A DNA stretch of 6,520 nucleotides from assembly GCA_033720735.1 (NCBI GenBank), contig JAWWBX010000251.1:1-6520 (forward strand), in the 5' to 3' direction. Below the pieces are notes generated by a model that searched no databases, was not told where the DNA came from, and worked only from the letters and a program-made list of their open reading frames with translations. Every line of letters starts with the position of its first letter. Position 1 is the first letter of the stretch. Shown piece by piece: positions 1-6,520 of this stretch. A program made the translations under genes and the position numbers. Origin of the DNA: B8-G4 sp033720735 (GTDB lineage Bacteria > Bacteroidota > Bacteroidia > Chitinophagales > Saprospiraceae).

Positions 1-974
1 AAATGGTTGCTGATCATGACAAACAGCACTGGTAAGGTCAGGTAGTTATTGTGCAGCGAGCGCAATCCGGCGTGCTTGCCAAGATCCGGGTCAAGATCCT
101 CACCCCGTTTTGCTGCGCGTACCATTGCCTTCTGCGATGGGATGATCACAAAGAAGACATTGGCGGCCATGAGCGTGCCGAGCAGTGCACCGAAATGCAA
201 ATACGCAGCACGGCTGTTGAAAAGAGCCGTATAGAGCATGGCCAGGCCGACTGCAAGGACAAACCCCGTAATGGCGAAGACAGTGGCATTCCGGGCCAAC
301 CGAGACCTGCAAAGACGGTCGTACACGATCCAGCCTGTCATCAGGGATCCCACACTGATCCCGATGGCCTGACCACTGGTCAGCGGCAGAACGGCAGGGT
401 CGATCAGGAAGGAATGAGCATCGAGATAGTACACGATAGCCAGCAGGCAGAAACCGGAAAGCCAGGTGAAGTATGCTTCATATTTGAACCAATGCAGATC
501 TCTCGGGATCGTGGCAGGCGCAAGCTTGTACTTCTCCAGATAGTAAAAGCCGCCGCCATGCACAGCCCACAGGTTGCCAGCCAGTTCGGGGCGCACATTG
601 CGCGTGCGATTCAAGGCGTTTTCCAGGAAGACGAAATAGAATGATGTGCCGATCCAGGCAATGCCAAACGTGATGTGCATCCAGCGTACAATCAAGTTCA
701 GCCATTCGTGGACGTGGCCACTCCAGGGCGTTCCCAACAACAGGATGTAGACAATGGCGACCAGCAATACGATCGTGAGCACCAGACCGGCGTAGACATA
801 GTTCTTAGTGCGCGCCAGCCGGGCTCTCGTAGTGTCGTCCTGATCAATCTGATCATCGGGATCATCGGCGTCCTGTGCCATGGTTCTGAGAGCCTCAACC
901 CGGTAGGTGAGGTGTATGAGGAGCAGGAGCACCACCAGCAGGAAAAACACGATGACCACTACCGCCACGTTCAT
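1..974 (-). CDS. puuD: Membrane-bound urate oxidase (urate hydroxylase), 3'-truncated by the window edge
   Basis: Reading from the ATG at 974 gives 324 uninterrupted residues to the window edge. The core matches the urate oxidase N-terminal membrane domain (Urate_ox_N, formerly DUF989) of PuuD, which oxidises urate to 5-hydroxyisourate and passes electrons toward a cytochrome c. Diagnostic stretches are WLNLIVRWMHITFGIAWIGT (91-110), ELAGNLWAVHGGGFYYLEKY (130-149), ANVFFVIIPSQKAM (271-284) and LRSLHNNYLTLPVLF (304-318). Hydrophobic segments lie at about 3-22, 59-80, 92-117, 166-187, 201-218, 230-251, 258-279 and from 310 on. H100, H139, H161, H260, H308 and H324 fall in conserved blocks. The first two membrane segments and the Asp-rich loop between them (35-47) precede the core and look like an N-terminal extension. 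The start overlaps the alc stop (ATGA). An internal ATG at 881, with GAGG 11 nt upstream, is a weaker alternative start. The C-terminal cytochrome c domain of typical PuuD, if present, lies outside the window. Confidence 0.94.
   Translation of the reverse strand, partial: MNVAVVVIVFFLLVVLLLLIHLTYRVEALRTMAQDADDPDDQIDQDDTTRARLARTKNYVYAGLVLTIVLLVAIVYILLLGTPWSGHVHEWLNLIVRWMHITFGIAWIGTSFYFVFLENALNRTRNVRPELAGNLWAVHGGGFYYLEKYKLAPATIPRDLHWFKYEAYFTWLSGFCLLAIVYYLDAHSFLIDPAVLPLTSGQAIGISVGSLMTGWIVYDRLCRSRLARNATVFAITGFVLAVGLAMLYTALFNSRAAYLHFGALLGTLMAANVFFVIIPSQKAMVRAAKRGEDLDPDLGKHAGLRSLHNNYLTLPVLFVMISNH
834..872 (-). repeat. puuD: GATGAT-rich microrepeat encoding the Asp-rich PuuD loop
   Basis: On the minus strand this stretch is built from repeated GAT and GATCAG-type units and encodes the acidic run DADDPDDQIDQDD (PuuD residues 35-47), between the first two predicted membrane segments. 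The simple composition suggests a flexible linker that grew by slippage. It is absent from the conserved urate oxidase core. Confidence 0.45.
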
Positions 975-1984
975 GATCTGGCGGGCTTGCCAAACAACCG
1001 CAGCCTGCTGACTCCGCCGTCGGGGATGATCGTCAGTCGCGCATGTGTGACGACCTGGTCACCGGGGCAACTGATCTCATGTTCAGTGTCGGGTTCGAGT
1101 TTCACTTCGGATGTCAGGGCGTGCCAGGCCACATCTCCGTTGAGGACGGCCGCGTCATCCTCGCTGAAGCAGGCTTCTACGATACAACGATCGGGATAGT
1201 TGCCTTTGAAATGGGCGGTATCCAGGACGATCCGGTTGATCTGACCGGCCGTGGCCAGCCTGATGATGACCCAGTCAGTGTGTCCCTTGTCGCGACTGCG
1301 CCTGGTCTCCCAGCCGTCTCCCATATTGATGCCGCGCCCTGGCATCAGGAGGTTGCTCATCTTGCTGAAGAACATATCGCTGCATCCCAGCGCCCGCGCG
1401 CCATGGATGGCAGCGGCCAGGTCCACCTCGCGGTCTTCCGGCAATGCCTTCCAGTCCACAGACACCTCACCATACACCCGCAGACGTGCGACACCGCCGT
1501 CGGGATAAATATGCAGGCGCACGTGGTTGTAGATCCCCTCATCAGCACACAGGTAAGGGTTCTGACTGCCAGGTGCGAGAGGGCTCCGGGGAAGGATTTC
1601 GCGCCACGGGAGCTTGTCCCATTCCGTGATTTGTTCATTGGCACGGAGGTGAATCGCATCGATCGAGGCAAAGGGCGGATGGTTGCCGAGGAAATGGTTG
1701 GTATCGATATCGAATCCGCGGATGCGGCCCTGTGTGGCCAGGCGGACCACCGCCCAGTCATGACCTGTATCCCGGCGGCGGCGTGATTCCCAGCCATCCA
1801 TCCACTTGCCACGGTCGGTATACTTGTCCGGAATGAAGATGCCCCGGCCGGGTTTGATGAGATTTTCCTTTTCGGCGAAAAAGTCGTCAGTCGCATACAG
1901 CACGGCTCCGCCAAGCCGCTGTGCGGCCAGATCGAGATACTGGCTGCTAAGCCGGTCGAGATGATCCTGATGCTGCGTAGACAT
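971..1984 (-). CDS. alc: Allantoicase (allantoate amidinohydrolase)
   Basis: This cytoplasmic enzyme splits allantoate into (S)-ureidoglycolate and urea, the step after AllB. Its 337 residues are full length for the family (about 330-350). It shows the family's two homologous beta-sandwich modules, at about residues 33-172 and 203-332. Matching motifs are DDFFAEKENLIKPGRG (33-48) with DMFFSKMSNLLMPGRG (203-218), DGWESRRRRDTGHDW (63-77) with DGWETRRSRDKGHTDW (223-238), DTNHFLGN (94-101) with DTAHFKGN (255-262), and PDGGVARLRVYG (161-172) with PDGGVSRLRLFG (321-332). The start is fixed as the ATG at 1984 because an in-frame TAA lies four codons upstream with no other start between. Only a weak AAGG, 13 nt before the ATG, could serve as a ribosome site. 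The TGA stop overlaps the puuD ATG. Use of allantoicase means this route releases urea rather than ammonia directly at this step. Confidence 0.97.
   Translation of the reverse strand: MSTQHQDHLDRLSSQYLDLAAQRLGGAVLYATDDFFAEKENLIKPGRGIFIPDKYTDRGKWMDGWESRRRRDTGHDWAVVRLATQGRIRGFDIDTNHFLGNHPPFASIDAIHLRANEQITEWDKLPWREILPRSPLAPGSQNPYLCADEGIYNHVRLHIYPDGGVARLRVYGEVSVDWKALPEDREVDLAAAIHGARALGCSDMFFSKMSNLLMPGRGINMGDGWETRRSRDKGHTDWVIIRLATAGQINRIVLDTAHFKGNYPDRCIVEACFSEDDAAVLNGDVAWHALTSEVKLEPDTEHEISCPGDQVVTHARLTIIPDGGVSRLRLFGKPARS
1014..1504 (-). repeat. alc: DNA trace of the internal duplication in alc
   Basis: The 11-mer CCGCCGTCGGG on the plus strand occurs at 1014-1024 and again at 1494-1504, exactly 480 bases (160 codons) apart. 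It encodes the equivalent PDGG turn near the end of each allantoicase module (residues 161-164 and 321-324). This reflects the ancient two-module architecture of the family plus conserved codon choice. It is not a mobile or recombining repeat. Confidence 0.55.
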
Positions 1985-2038
1985 CGTGATTGGTTAACCT
2001 TGCTGCAAAGGGCATTCCAAAACGTGCGTTGAGATAGA
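1985..2038 (-). other. 54-nt allB-alc spacer with a weak ribosome site
   Basis: This is the longest non-coding stretch in the window. On the minus strand it holds an AAGG (1998-2001) 13 nt before the alc ATG, a rather long spacing for a ribosome binding site. The 8-bp palindrome GGTTAACC (1992-1999) overlaps this AAGG. I see no convincing promoter pair and no terminator (no stable stem followed by T residues), so the transcript most likely continues from allB into alc. Confidence 0.5.
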
Positions 2039-3376
2039 TCAGTTGCTCCCTAGAACCGGTTGGCCTGCTCCGGATGCGATCAGCGCGCCATGGCGTACGA
2101 CATGTTGACCGGCGACAAATGTGTGGATCACCTGACCGTGCAGTGACTGGCCGAAGTAGGGCGAGATCTTGTGGCGAAATGCAGCTGTGGTGGCTGTTGG
2201 CACGTAGGAGAGATTGGGATCCCAGATGCATATGTCGGCATCGGATCCCGGTGAGAGGGTCCCTTTGGCGTGATGCAAGCCGGCCAGACGAGCCGGACGC
2301 GAAGTCACCAGTGGGATGAACGCCTCCAGCGTAACCGTGTCACGCAATGCGGTCCAGCCCGCCGATAGCAGATACTGAATGCCGGCAATCCCGCCCCAGG
2401 CATCGATCAAATTGCCTGAGTCCATCTCCTTGAGCGAGGGGGGTGCCGGAGAATGGTCGGTTGCGAGCAAGTCGATCAAGCCATCGCGCACGGCCTGCTT
2501 CAACTTGGCCTGGTTGGCCTGATCACGAATCGGTGGTGCGCATTTGAATTCCGTGCGGCCGTCTGGAATATCTTCCGCACAAAAATGCAGATAATGCGGG
2601 CAGGTCTCCACTGTCAACGGCAGCCCTTCGGCGCGTGCGGCGGCGATGTCGTCCAGGGCCTCAGCGGCCGATAAATGGACAACATGCGTCCGGCAGCGAT
2701 AGGTGCGGCACAACTCAATCAGCAGGCGAATCGCAGCAACTTCCCACGCCGGGGGTCGGGTAGCAAGGTATGTTGTATAGAGCGACCGCTCTACGGTGCC
2801 GGCCGGAGCCACCGGGAGTTCCACTTCGGCATGTGTGAGCAACGGGAGGCCATGGCGCACCAGCACCTCCATCGCGGTTGCGAGTTCTGCCCGACCCACT
2901 GAAGGAAATTCGTCAATCCCGGAATCGATCAGAAATGCCTTGGCCCCGAGGCAGCCGGCATCGAGGGTTGTTGCAAGCTGGGTGGCCGATTGGCCGACGG
3001 CGCCGGCCCAGAAACCGCAGTGTACGTGGAGTTGACCGTCTGCGGCATCGAGTTTACGTTTGAGACTGTCACGCGTGGTCGTGACCGGACTGCTGTTGAG
3101 CGGCATGTCGATCACTGTGGTGGTGCCTCCCAGCGCAGCGGCTCGTGTAGCCGTGTCAAAGCCTTCCCACTCGGTCCGGCCAGGCTCATTGATATGCACG
3201 TGGATATCGACCACACCAGGCATCACCACGGCATCCCCGACATCGAGTAATGAGGGTGTGCCGAAGCGACCAGGGTGGATGCCGGCAATCCGGCCATTGC
3301 GCATTTCGAGGGTGGCGTCGATGAATGCGCCCTCGATCCAACAGCGGCGCGAATGGATGGCAAGGTCGCGTAACAT
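2039..3376 (-). CDS. allB: Allantoinase (dihydroorotase-like cyclic amidohydrolase)
   Basis: This cytoplasmic enzyme hydrolyses (S)-allantoin to allantoate with a binuclear metal centre. The 445 residues agree with the usual allantoinase length of about 450. The full metal-ligand set of the family is visible: H59 and H61 (DIHVHINEPGRTEWEGF), the carboxylated lysine K146 (CLGAKAF), H182 (LTHAEV), H234 (HVVHLS) and D307 (LATDHSP). The TEWEGFDTATRAAALGG stretch after the HxH, together with GGTTTVIDMPLNSSP, is typical of allantoinase rather than dihydroorotase or hydantoinase. The neighbouring allantoicase also supports this. The C-terminus carries the usual amidohydrolase beta-sandwich segment (KGTLSPGSDADICIWDP, residues 371-387). 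It starts 3 nt after the xdhB stop. A weak AAGG lies 10 nt before the ATG and falls inside the hairpin annotated at this junction. The protein appears intact. A hydantoinase-type activity is the only realistic alternative and is much less likely. Confidence 0.95.
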   Translation of the reverse strand: MLRDLAIHSRRCWIEGAFIDATLEMRNGRIAGIHPGRFGTPSLLDVGDAVVMPGVVDIHVHINEPGRTEWEGFDTATRAAALGGTTTVIDMPLNSSPVTTTRDSLKRKLDAADGQLHVHCGFWAGAVGQSATQLATTLDAGCLGAKAFLIDSGIDEFPSVGRAELATAMEVLVRHGLPLLTHAEVELPVAPAGTVERSLYTTYLATRPPAWEVAAIRLLIELCRTYRCRTHVVHLSAAEALDDIAAARAEGLPLTVETCPHYLHFCAEDIPDGRTEFKCAPPIRDQANQAKLKQAVRDGLIDLLATDHSPAPPSLKEMDSGNLIDAWGGIAGIQYLLSAGWTALRDTVTLEAFIPLVTSRPARLAGLHHAKGTLSPGSDADICIWDPNLSYVPTATTAAFRHKISPYFGQSLHGQVIHTFVAGQHVVRHGALIASGAGQPVLGSN

Positions 3377-3391
3377 GGGTCAGCGACCTTG
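3361..3391 (-). promoter_or_regulatory. Hairpin spanning the xdhB stop and allB start codons
   Basis: A perfect 9-bp inverted repeat, CAAGGTCGC (3383-3391 read on the minus strand) and GCGACCTTG (3361-3369), encloses a 13-nt loop TGACCCATGTTAC. The loop contains both the xdhB stop (TGA) and the allB start (ATG). The 5' arm is exactly the last three xdhB codons and includes the only AAGG that could act as the allB ribosome site. In the mRNA this site would be paired unless ribosomes finishing xdhB open the stem. A translational coupling role is inferred; the inverted repeat itself is directly visible. It is not a terminator: there is no T-run, and the downstream gene begins inside it. Confidence 0.5.
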
Positions 3392-5614
3392 ATAAAGGGC
3401 CATGAGAACTTTTTCAGGGGTCATCGGCGATGAATAGGGGACGCGCGCCTGGGGATTGAACGCCAGGATCGCGTTGTAGAGCGCAAAGTAGGCGCCGATC
3501 CCGTACATCAGTGGCGGCTCGCCGACAGCCTTGGAGCGCAGGATGGCGTGCTCTGCGCCATCTGACTCGAGGAAATGGACGTCAATATGCTCCGGTATAG
3601 AGTAAATGCCCGGGATCTTGTACGTGGCAAGAGTGCTTGAAAGCAGGCGACCATCTTCGCCGTATCGCAGTTCCTCCAACGTCGTCCAGCCCATCCCCTG
3701 GACCAGCCCACCCTCGATCTGCCCGAGGTCCACTGCGCGGTTCATACTCGATCCGCTGTCGTGCACGATCTGCACTCGTTCGAAGTCATACGTTCCGCGC
3801 ACACAGTCAATGCGGGCCACCAGGATGGCCGTTCCGTTGACATGGTAGGCAAAGGGATGGCCTTTCTCCTTTTCCTTGTCGAAATGGATGACCGGTGTGG
3901 CGTAATGCCCCTTGGCACTGAGATTGACCCGCCGGGCAATGGCCAGGCTGATGAGTTCGTGCCACGTGAGGGGCTCTTCCAATTCAGCGCGCAGCTTGTT
4001 CAGGCGTTCGGTGATCTGACCGCATGCTTCCTGGAGCGCTTTGCCGTTGAGGTCGGCTGTTGAGCTGGCAGCCGATGGCGAAGTGTTGGCAACCCGTGTG
4101 GTGTTGGTAGTCTCCAGTCGCACGAGGTCGGTACTGATGCCAAAGGCCTGTGCCGCCACCTGGATCATCTTGGTGTTGACACCTTGTCCCATCTCGACGG
4201 CACCGGTGCTGACGCCCACACTGCCATCGCTGTACACATGCACCAGTGCACGCGCCTGATTCATTTGCGTATTTGTAAATGAGATACCGAAACAGACAGG
4301 CATCACGGCCAGGCCCTTTTTGGTGAGCTCATGCGCTGCGTTGAACACCGCAATCTCCTCCTGATGCGTTTCCAGCTGATATCGGCTGACCGCATCATCC
4401 CAACAGCGGATGGCCAGGTCATCAATGATCTTCTGGCCGTAGGGAAAGACGTCTCCTTGACGCAACAAATTCTTGCGCTGAAGGTCAGAGGGATGACAAC
4501 TCAGGCTACGCGCGGCGTGGTGCATCGCCGCCTCGATCACAAACATGCCCTGCGGTCCGCCAAACCCGCGAAAGGCCGTGTTGGGGGGCACGTGGGTCTT
4601 ACAGCAATGCGCGGTTACCTCAACGTTGGGGATAAAGTAGCTGTTCGTCGCATGAAACAAGGTACGCTCGAGTACGGCAGGAGACAGATCCGCTGCAGCA
4701 CCTCCGTTCTGAAAGAACGTGGCCTGATAGGCCAGCACCTTGCCATTTTGGTCCAGCCCCATCTTGTAGTCGCAGGAATAAGGATGGCGTTTGCCGGTCA
4801 TGATCATGTCATCACTCCTGTCGAGGATATACTTGACCGGTCGCTGCAAGTGATGTGCAGCCAGCGCAACCATCGCAGCCCACATCGTAGCCTGGTCTTC
4901 TTTCCCGCCAAAGCCACCACCGATCCGACCCACATCGATTTCGATCTGGTGCATCGGGATGCCCAGGACGCGCGCAATAGTGCGCTGTCCGTGGGTCGGC
5001 CCCTGCGTCGAACTGTAGATCCGCAGGCCGCCTGACTCGGTCGGGATGGCATAAGCTCCCTGCGGTTCAATGTACACGTGCTCCTGGCCGGCGATCTCTA
5101 CCTGCCCTTCCACCACCACTGCACACGATGCAAAGGCGGTCTTCACATCACCCATCTGGAAGCGACGCGACCGATGCAAGAGCATCCCGCGCGCAAACGC
5201 CTCACGCGGGTCCGTGATCACCTCTTTTTCGTCAATACGCAGCTGGACTGAGGTGCGTGCCGCGTGCGCTTGCTCGGGCGATACTGCGATGATCAGCGCC
5301 ACCGGTTGCCCCCGGTAGTGGACTTCACCAGTGGCAAGCAACGGCTCGTCGGCGACGATCCCGCCAATCTGGTTTTGCCCGGGAATATCTTCGGCAGTGA
5401 ACACCCTGACAACGCCGTCGACCTGTGCTGCGTCGCGGACCTCCAGTGCGGTGATGTGTCCGTGGGCGACTGGTGAAGGAACGGCAAGGGCGTACAAGGT
5501 GCCGGCAACCTCAGGGTAGTCATCCACATACAAGCTCTGACCGGTGACATGACCCGGAGCCTCCAGATTCCGGTCGGCTTGTCCTCGCCTCGTTGATGTG
5601 TGCCTGAGGATCAT
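3380..5614 (-). CDS. xdhB: Xanthine dehydrogenase molybdopterin-binding large subunit
   Basis: This is the catalytic subunit that hydroxylates hypoxanthine to xanthine and xanthine to urate at a molybdopterin centre; its partner is XdhA. At 744 residues it is close to the usual length (about 770). The N-terminal aldehyde oxidase/XDH hammerhead-type domain covers about residues 18-130 (GHVTGQSLYVDD, DIPGQNQIGGI). The molybdopterin-binding domains follow. Every active-site residue I can align from memory of bovine XDH is present: Q204 (SSTQ; bovine Q767), E239 (GGFGGKE; E802), R317 (VLERTLF; R880), F351 (FRGFGG; F914), F446 (FGISF; F1009) and the catalytic E699 (KAVGEPP; E1261). The E239/R317 pair marks a purine-specific XDH rather than an aldehyde oxidase. 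There is no good Shine-Dalgarno before the ATG, consistent with coupling to xdhA through the 4-nt overlap. No frameshift or damage is seen. The stop codon lies 3 nt before the allB start. Confidence 0.97.
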   Translation of the reverse strand: MILRHTSTRRGQADRNLEAPGHVTGQSLYVDDYPEVAGTLYALAVPSPVAHGHITALEVRDAAQVDGVVRVFTAEDIPGQNQIGGIVADEPLLATGEVHYRGQPVALIIAVSPEQAHAARTSVQLRIDEKEVITDPREAFARGMLLHRSRRFQMGDVKTAFASCAVVVEGQVEIAGQEHVYIEPQGAYAIPTESGGLRIYSSTQGPTHGQRTIARVLGIPMHQIEIDVGRIGGGFGGKEDQATMWAAMVALAAHHLQRPVKYILDRSDDMIMTGKRHPYSCDYKMGLDQNGKVLAYQATFFQNGGAAADLSPAVLERTLFHATNSYFIPNVEVTAHCCKTHVPPNTAFRGFGGPQGMFVIEAAMHHAARSLSCHPSDLQRKNLLRQGDVFPYGQKIIDDLAIRCWDDAVSRYQLETHQEEIAVFNAAHELTKKGLAVMPVCFGISFTNTQMNQARALVHVYSDGSVGVSTGAVEMGQGVNTKMIQVAAQAFGISTDLVRLETTNTTRVANTSPSAASSTADLNGKALQEACGQITERLNKLRAELEEPLTWHELISLAIARRVNLSAKGHYATPVIHFDKEKEKGHPFAYHVNGTAILVARIDCVRGTYDFERVQIVHDSGSSMNRAVDLGQIEGGLVQGMGWTTLEELRYGEDGRLLSSTLATYKIPGIYSIPEHIDVHFLESDGAEHAILRSKAVGEPPLMYGIGAYFALYNAILAFNPQARVPYSSPMTPEKVLMALYQGR

Positions 5615-6520
5615 GCGCCCAGGAGGGATTTGAGGTCAACAAATGCAGGGGCCAGGCGGGAAAAGTGGATCAGGAGTTGCTGGCGGGCAAGCAGGCGCTT
5701 GTAGTCAGCCGAGCCGCGGATGTCACTGATCGGCGCGATCTCGTCTTGCAGCACTTCTATACCCTTCCATACCAGAGTACGATCCGGTGTTTTCCCTAAG
5801 AAAAAGCTACAGGTCTCCGCGAGATATTTCGGGATCGGGGCGACTCCGCCCATGGATAGATGGATCTGTTGAATCGTTCCGTCATCACCCATTTCCAGCA
5901 GACAGGCCGAATTGACGCTGGCCACGTCGAGGTACGTGCGCTTGCATACGCGTTCGAAGTGCAAGCCGGCCTCCGGCGAAGGAAGTTGAAACATAAGTGA
6001 CTGGACACATTCACCTTCCTGCAGCGCGAGTTGCTTGTATCCCAGGTAGAAATCACGCAGGCGCACGGTGCGCACCTCCCTGCCATTGCTCAGGGACAAC
6101 GAGCTGTCCAGGGCAAGGAAAAGAATGGTCAGATCTCCGATCGGCGAGGCATTGACCAAATTGCCTGCGAGGGTCGCGGTGTTGCGGATCTGGGTGCTGC
6201 CTACCGGAGCCATAAAGTCGTGCAAGCCGGGCAGCAGATCGTTGAGGAGTGCGGAGTGTTGCAAGGAGGACATTGTTTCGGCCGCGCCGATGCTACAAGT
6301 GCCATCCTCGATCCGGATGCCATGCAATGCGGGGATCCGCGATGCCGGTAAAACGGGGCAGTTTGGCATCGCATGGGGTTGCTGAACATACAAGTCCGTG
6401 CCACCACCTACCAACGTGGTATCAGGTAAGTTGAACAGTTCAGGCTCCGGAGCTTCCATGGCACCCAGTCGATCGGCGATGCCTCCCATCCACGCGGGCA
6501 CCACCCCCTCAGCAATGAGT
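5611..6520 (-). CDS. xdhA: Xanthine dehydrogenase FAD-binding small subunit, 5'-truncated by the window edge
   Basis: This is the FAD-binding part of the small subunit of a molybdenum xanthine dehydrogenase. It takes electrons from the molybdenum centre of XdhB through iron-sulfur clusters to FAD and then to NAD+ in the cytoplasm. 302 residues are visible. Counting from the first full codon at the edge, the FAD signature LVGGGTDLYVQ lies at about 36-46, the IRNTATLAGNLVNASPIGD stretch at 111-129, CKRTYLDVASVN at 192-203, and the C-terminal IRGSADYKRLLA at 267-278. These match the FAD and CO-dehydrogenase-flavoprotein C-terminal domains of bacterial XdhA. A GTG at 6504 could be read as a start, but the frame stays open to the edge (LIAEG precedes it), and 'VVPAWMGGIADRL' resembles the linker between the [2Fe-2S] and FAD domains. 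The [2Fe-2S] domains therefore probably lie outside the window. Its TGA overlaps the xdhB ATG (ATGA), implying coupled synthesis of the two subunits. The identification is firm; the truncation is inferred. Confidence 0.95.
   Translation of the reverse strand, partial: LIAEGVVPAWMGGIADRLGAMEAPEPELFNLPDTTLVGGGTDLYVQQPHAMPNCPVLPASRIPALHGIRIEDGTCSIGAAETMSSLQHSALLNDLLPGLHDFMAPVGSTQIRNTATLAGNLVNASPIGDLTILFLALDSSLSLSNGREVRTVRLRDFYLGYKQLALQEGECVQSLMFQLPSPEAGLHFERVCKRTYLDVASVNSACLLEMGDDGTIQQIHLSMGGVAPIPKYLAETCSFFLGKTPDRTLVWKGIEVLQDEIAPISDIRGSADYKRLLARQQLLIHFSRLAPAFVDLKSLLGA

Noticed and set aside
51..644. 197-codon plus-strand open frame
   Set aside because: It lies antisense to puuD. Its translation has no recognisable motifs, while the minus strand gives a continuous, motif-rich membrane protein.
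675..1199. 174-codon plus-strand open frame
   Set aside because: It is antisense to the start of puuD and the end of alc, with low-complexity E/Q/H-rich translation and no family resemblance.
1014..1504. Direct repeat possibly marking a mobile or recombination site
   Set aside because: The two copies are exactly 160 codons apart in frame and encode equivalent turns of the duplicated allantoicase module.
1043..1786. 247-codon plus-strand open frame
   Set aside because: It is antisense to alc, whose two-module protein explains the base pattern; it is a shadow frame in GC-rich coding DNA.
1985..2038. Possible internal promoter or terminator before alc
   Set aside because: There is no credible -35/-10 pair, and the only stem is about 4 bp with no T-run.
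1947..2231. 94-codon minus-strand frame bridging the allB-alc spacer
   Set aside because: It overlaps the end of allB and the start of alc out of frame; both real genes have clear family ends there.
4331..5035. 234-codon plus-strand open frame
   Set aside because: It is antisense to the strongly conserved molybdopterin domain of xdhB and has no motif of its own.
5186..5210. CCCGCG...CGCGGG inverted repeat
   Set aside because: It is only 6 bp with a 13-nt loop, buried in xdhB coding sequence, and is expected by chance at this GC content.

Overview
The window holds five genes, all on the minus strand and packed end to end, that together form most of a purine (xanthine to ureidoglycolate) degradation operon. 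In transcription order, from the right edge to the left, they are: xdhA (xanthine dehydrogenase FAD subunit, 5' end outside the window), xdhB (molybdopterin subunit, complete), allB (allantoinase, complete), alc (allantoicase, complete) and puuD (membrane urate oxidase, 3' end outside the window). The only gap between genes longer than 3 nt is 54 nt between allB and alc. Two junctions (xdhA/xdhB and alc/puuD) are 4-nt ATGA overlaps, and xdhB and allB are 3 nt apart, so one transcript with translational coupling is likely. No promoter, terminator, RNA gene, mobile element or CRISPR array is visible.

How the genes work together: XdhA-XdhB oxidises hypoxanthine and xanthine to urate. PuuD, an integral membrane protein, oxidises urate to 5-hydroxyisourate in place of a soluble uricase. 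AllB opens allantoin to allantoate, and Alc splits allantoate into ureidoglycolate and urea. Two steps have no gene here, 5-hydroxyisourate hydrolase and OHCU decarboxylase. They may lie beyond either edge.

The leftmost 974 bases are easily missed because the frame has no stop inside the window. They translate without interruption into 324 residues that match the urate oxidase N-terminal membrane domain. This copy has about 90 extra N-terminal residues with two predicted membrane segments and an aspartate-rich loop.

Organism: a bacterium of moderately high GC (roughly 55-60% by eye). The separate XdhA/XdhB subunits and the PuuD core remind me of purine clusters in Bacteroidota/Rhodothermota-like lineages, but that is recollection and the taxonomic call is weak. 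These are known enzyme families, and I see no wholly new system. The least ordinary points are the hairpin that places the xdhB stop and the allB start in its loop, and the extended PuuD N-terminus.
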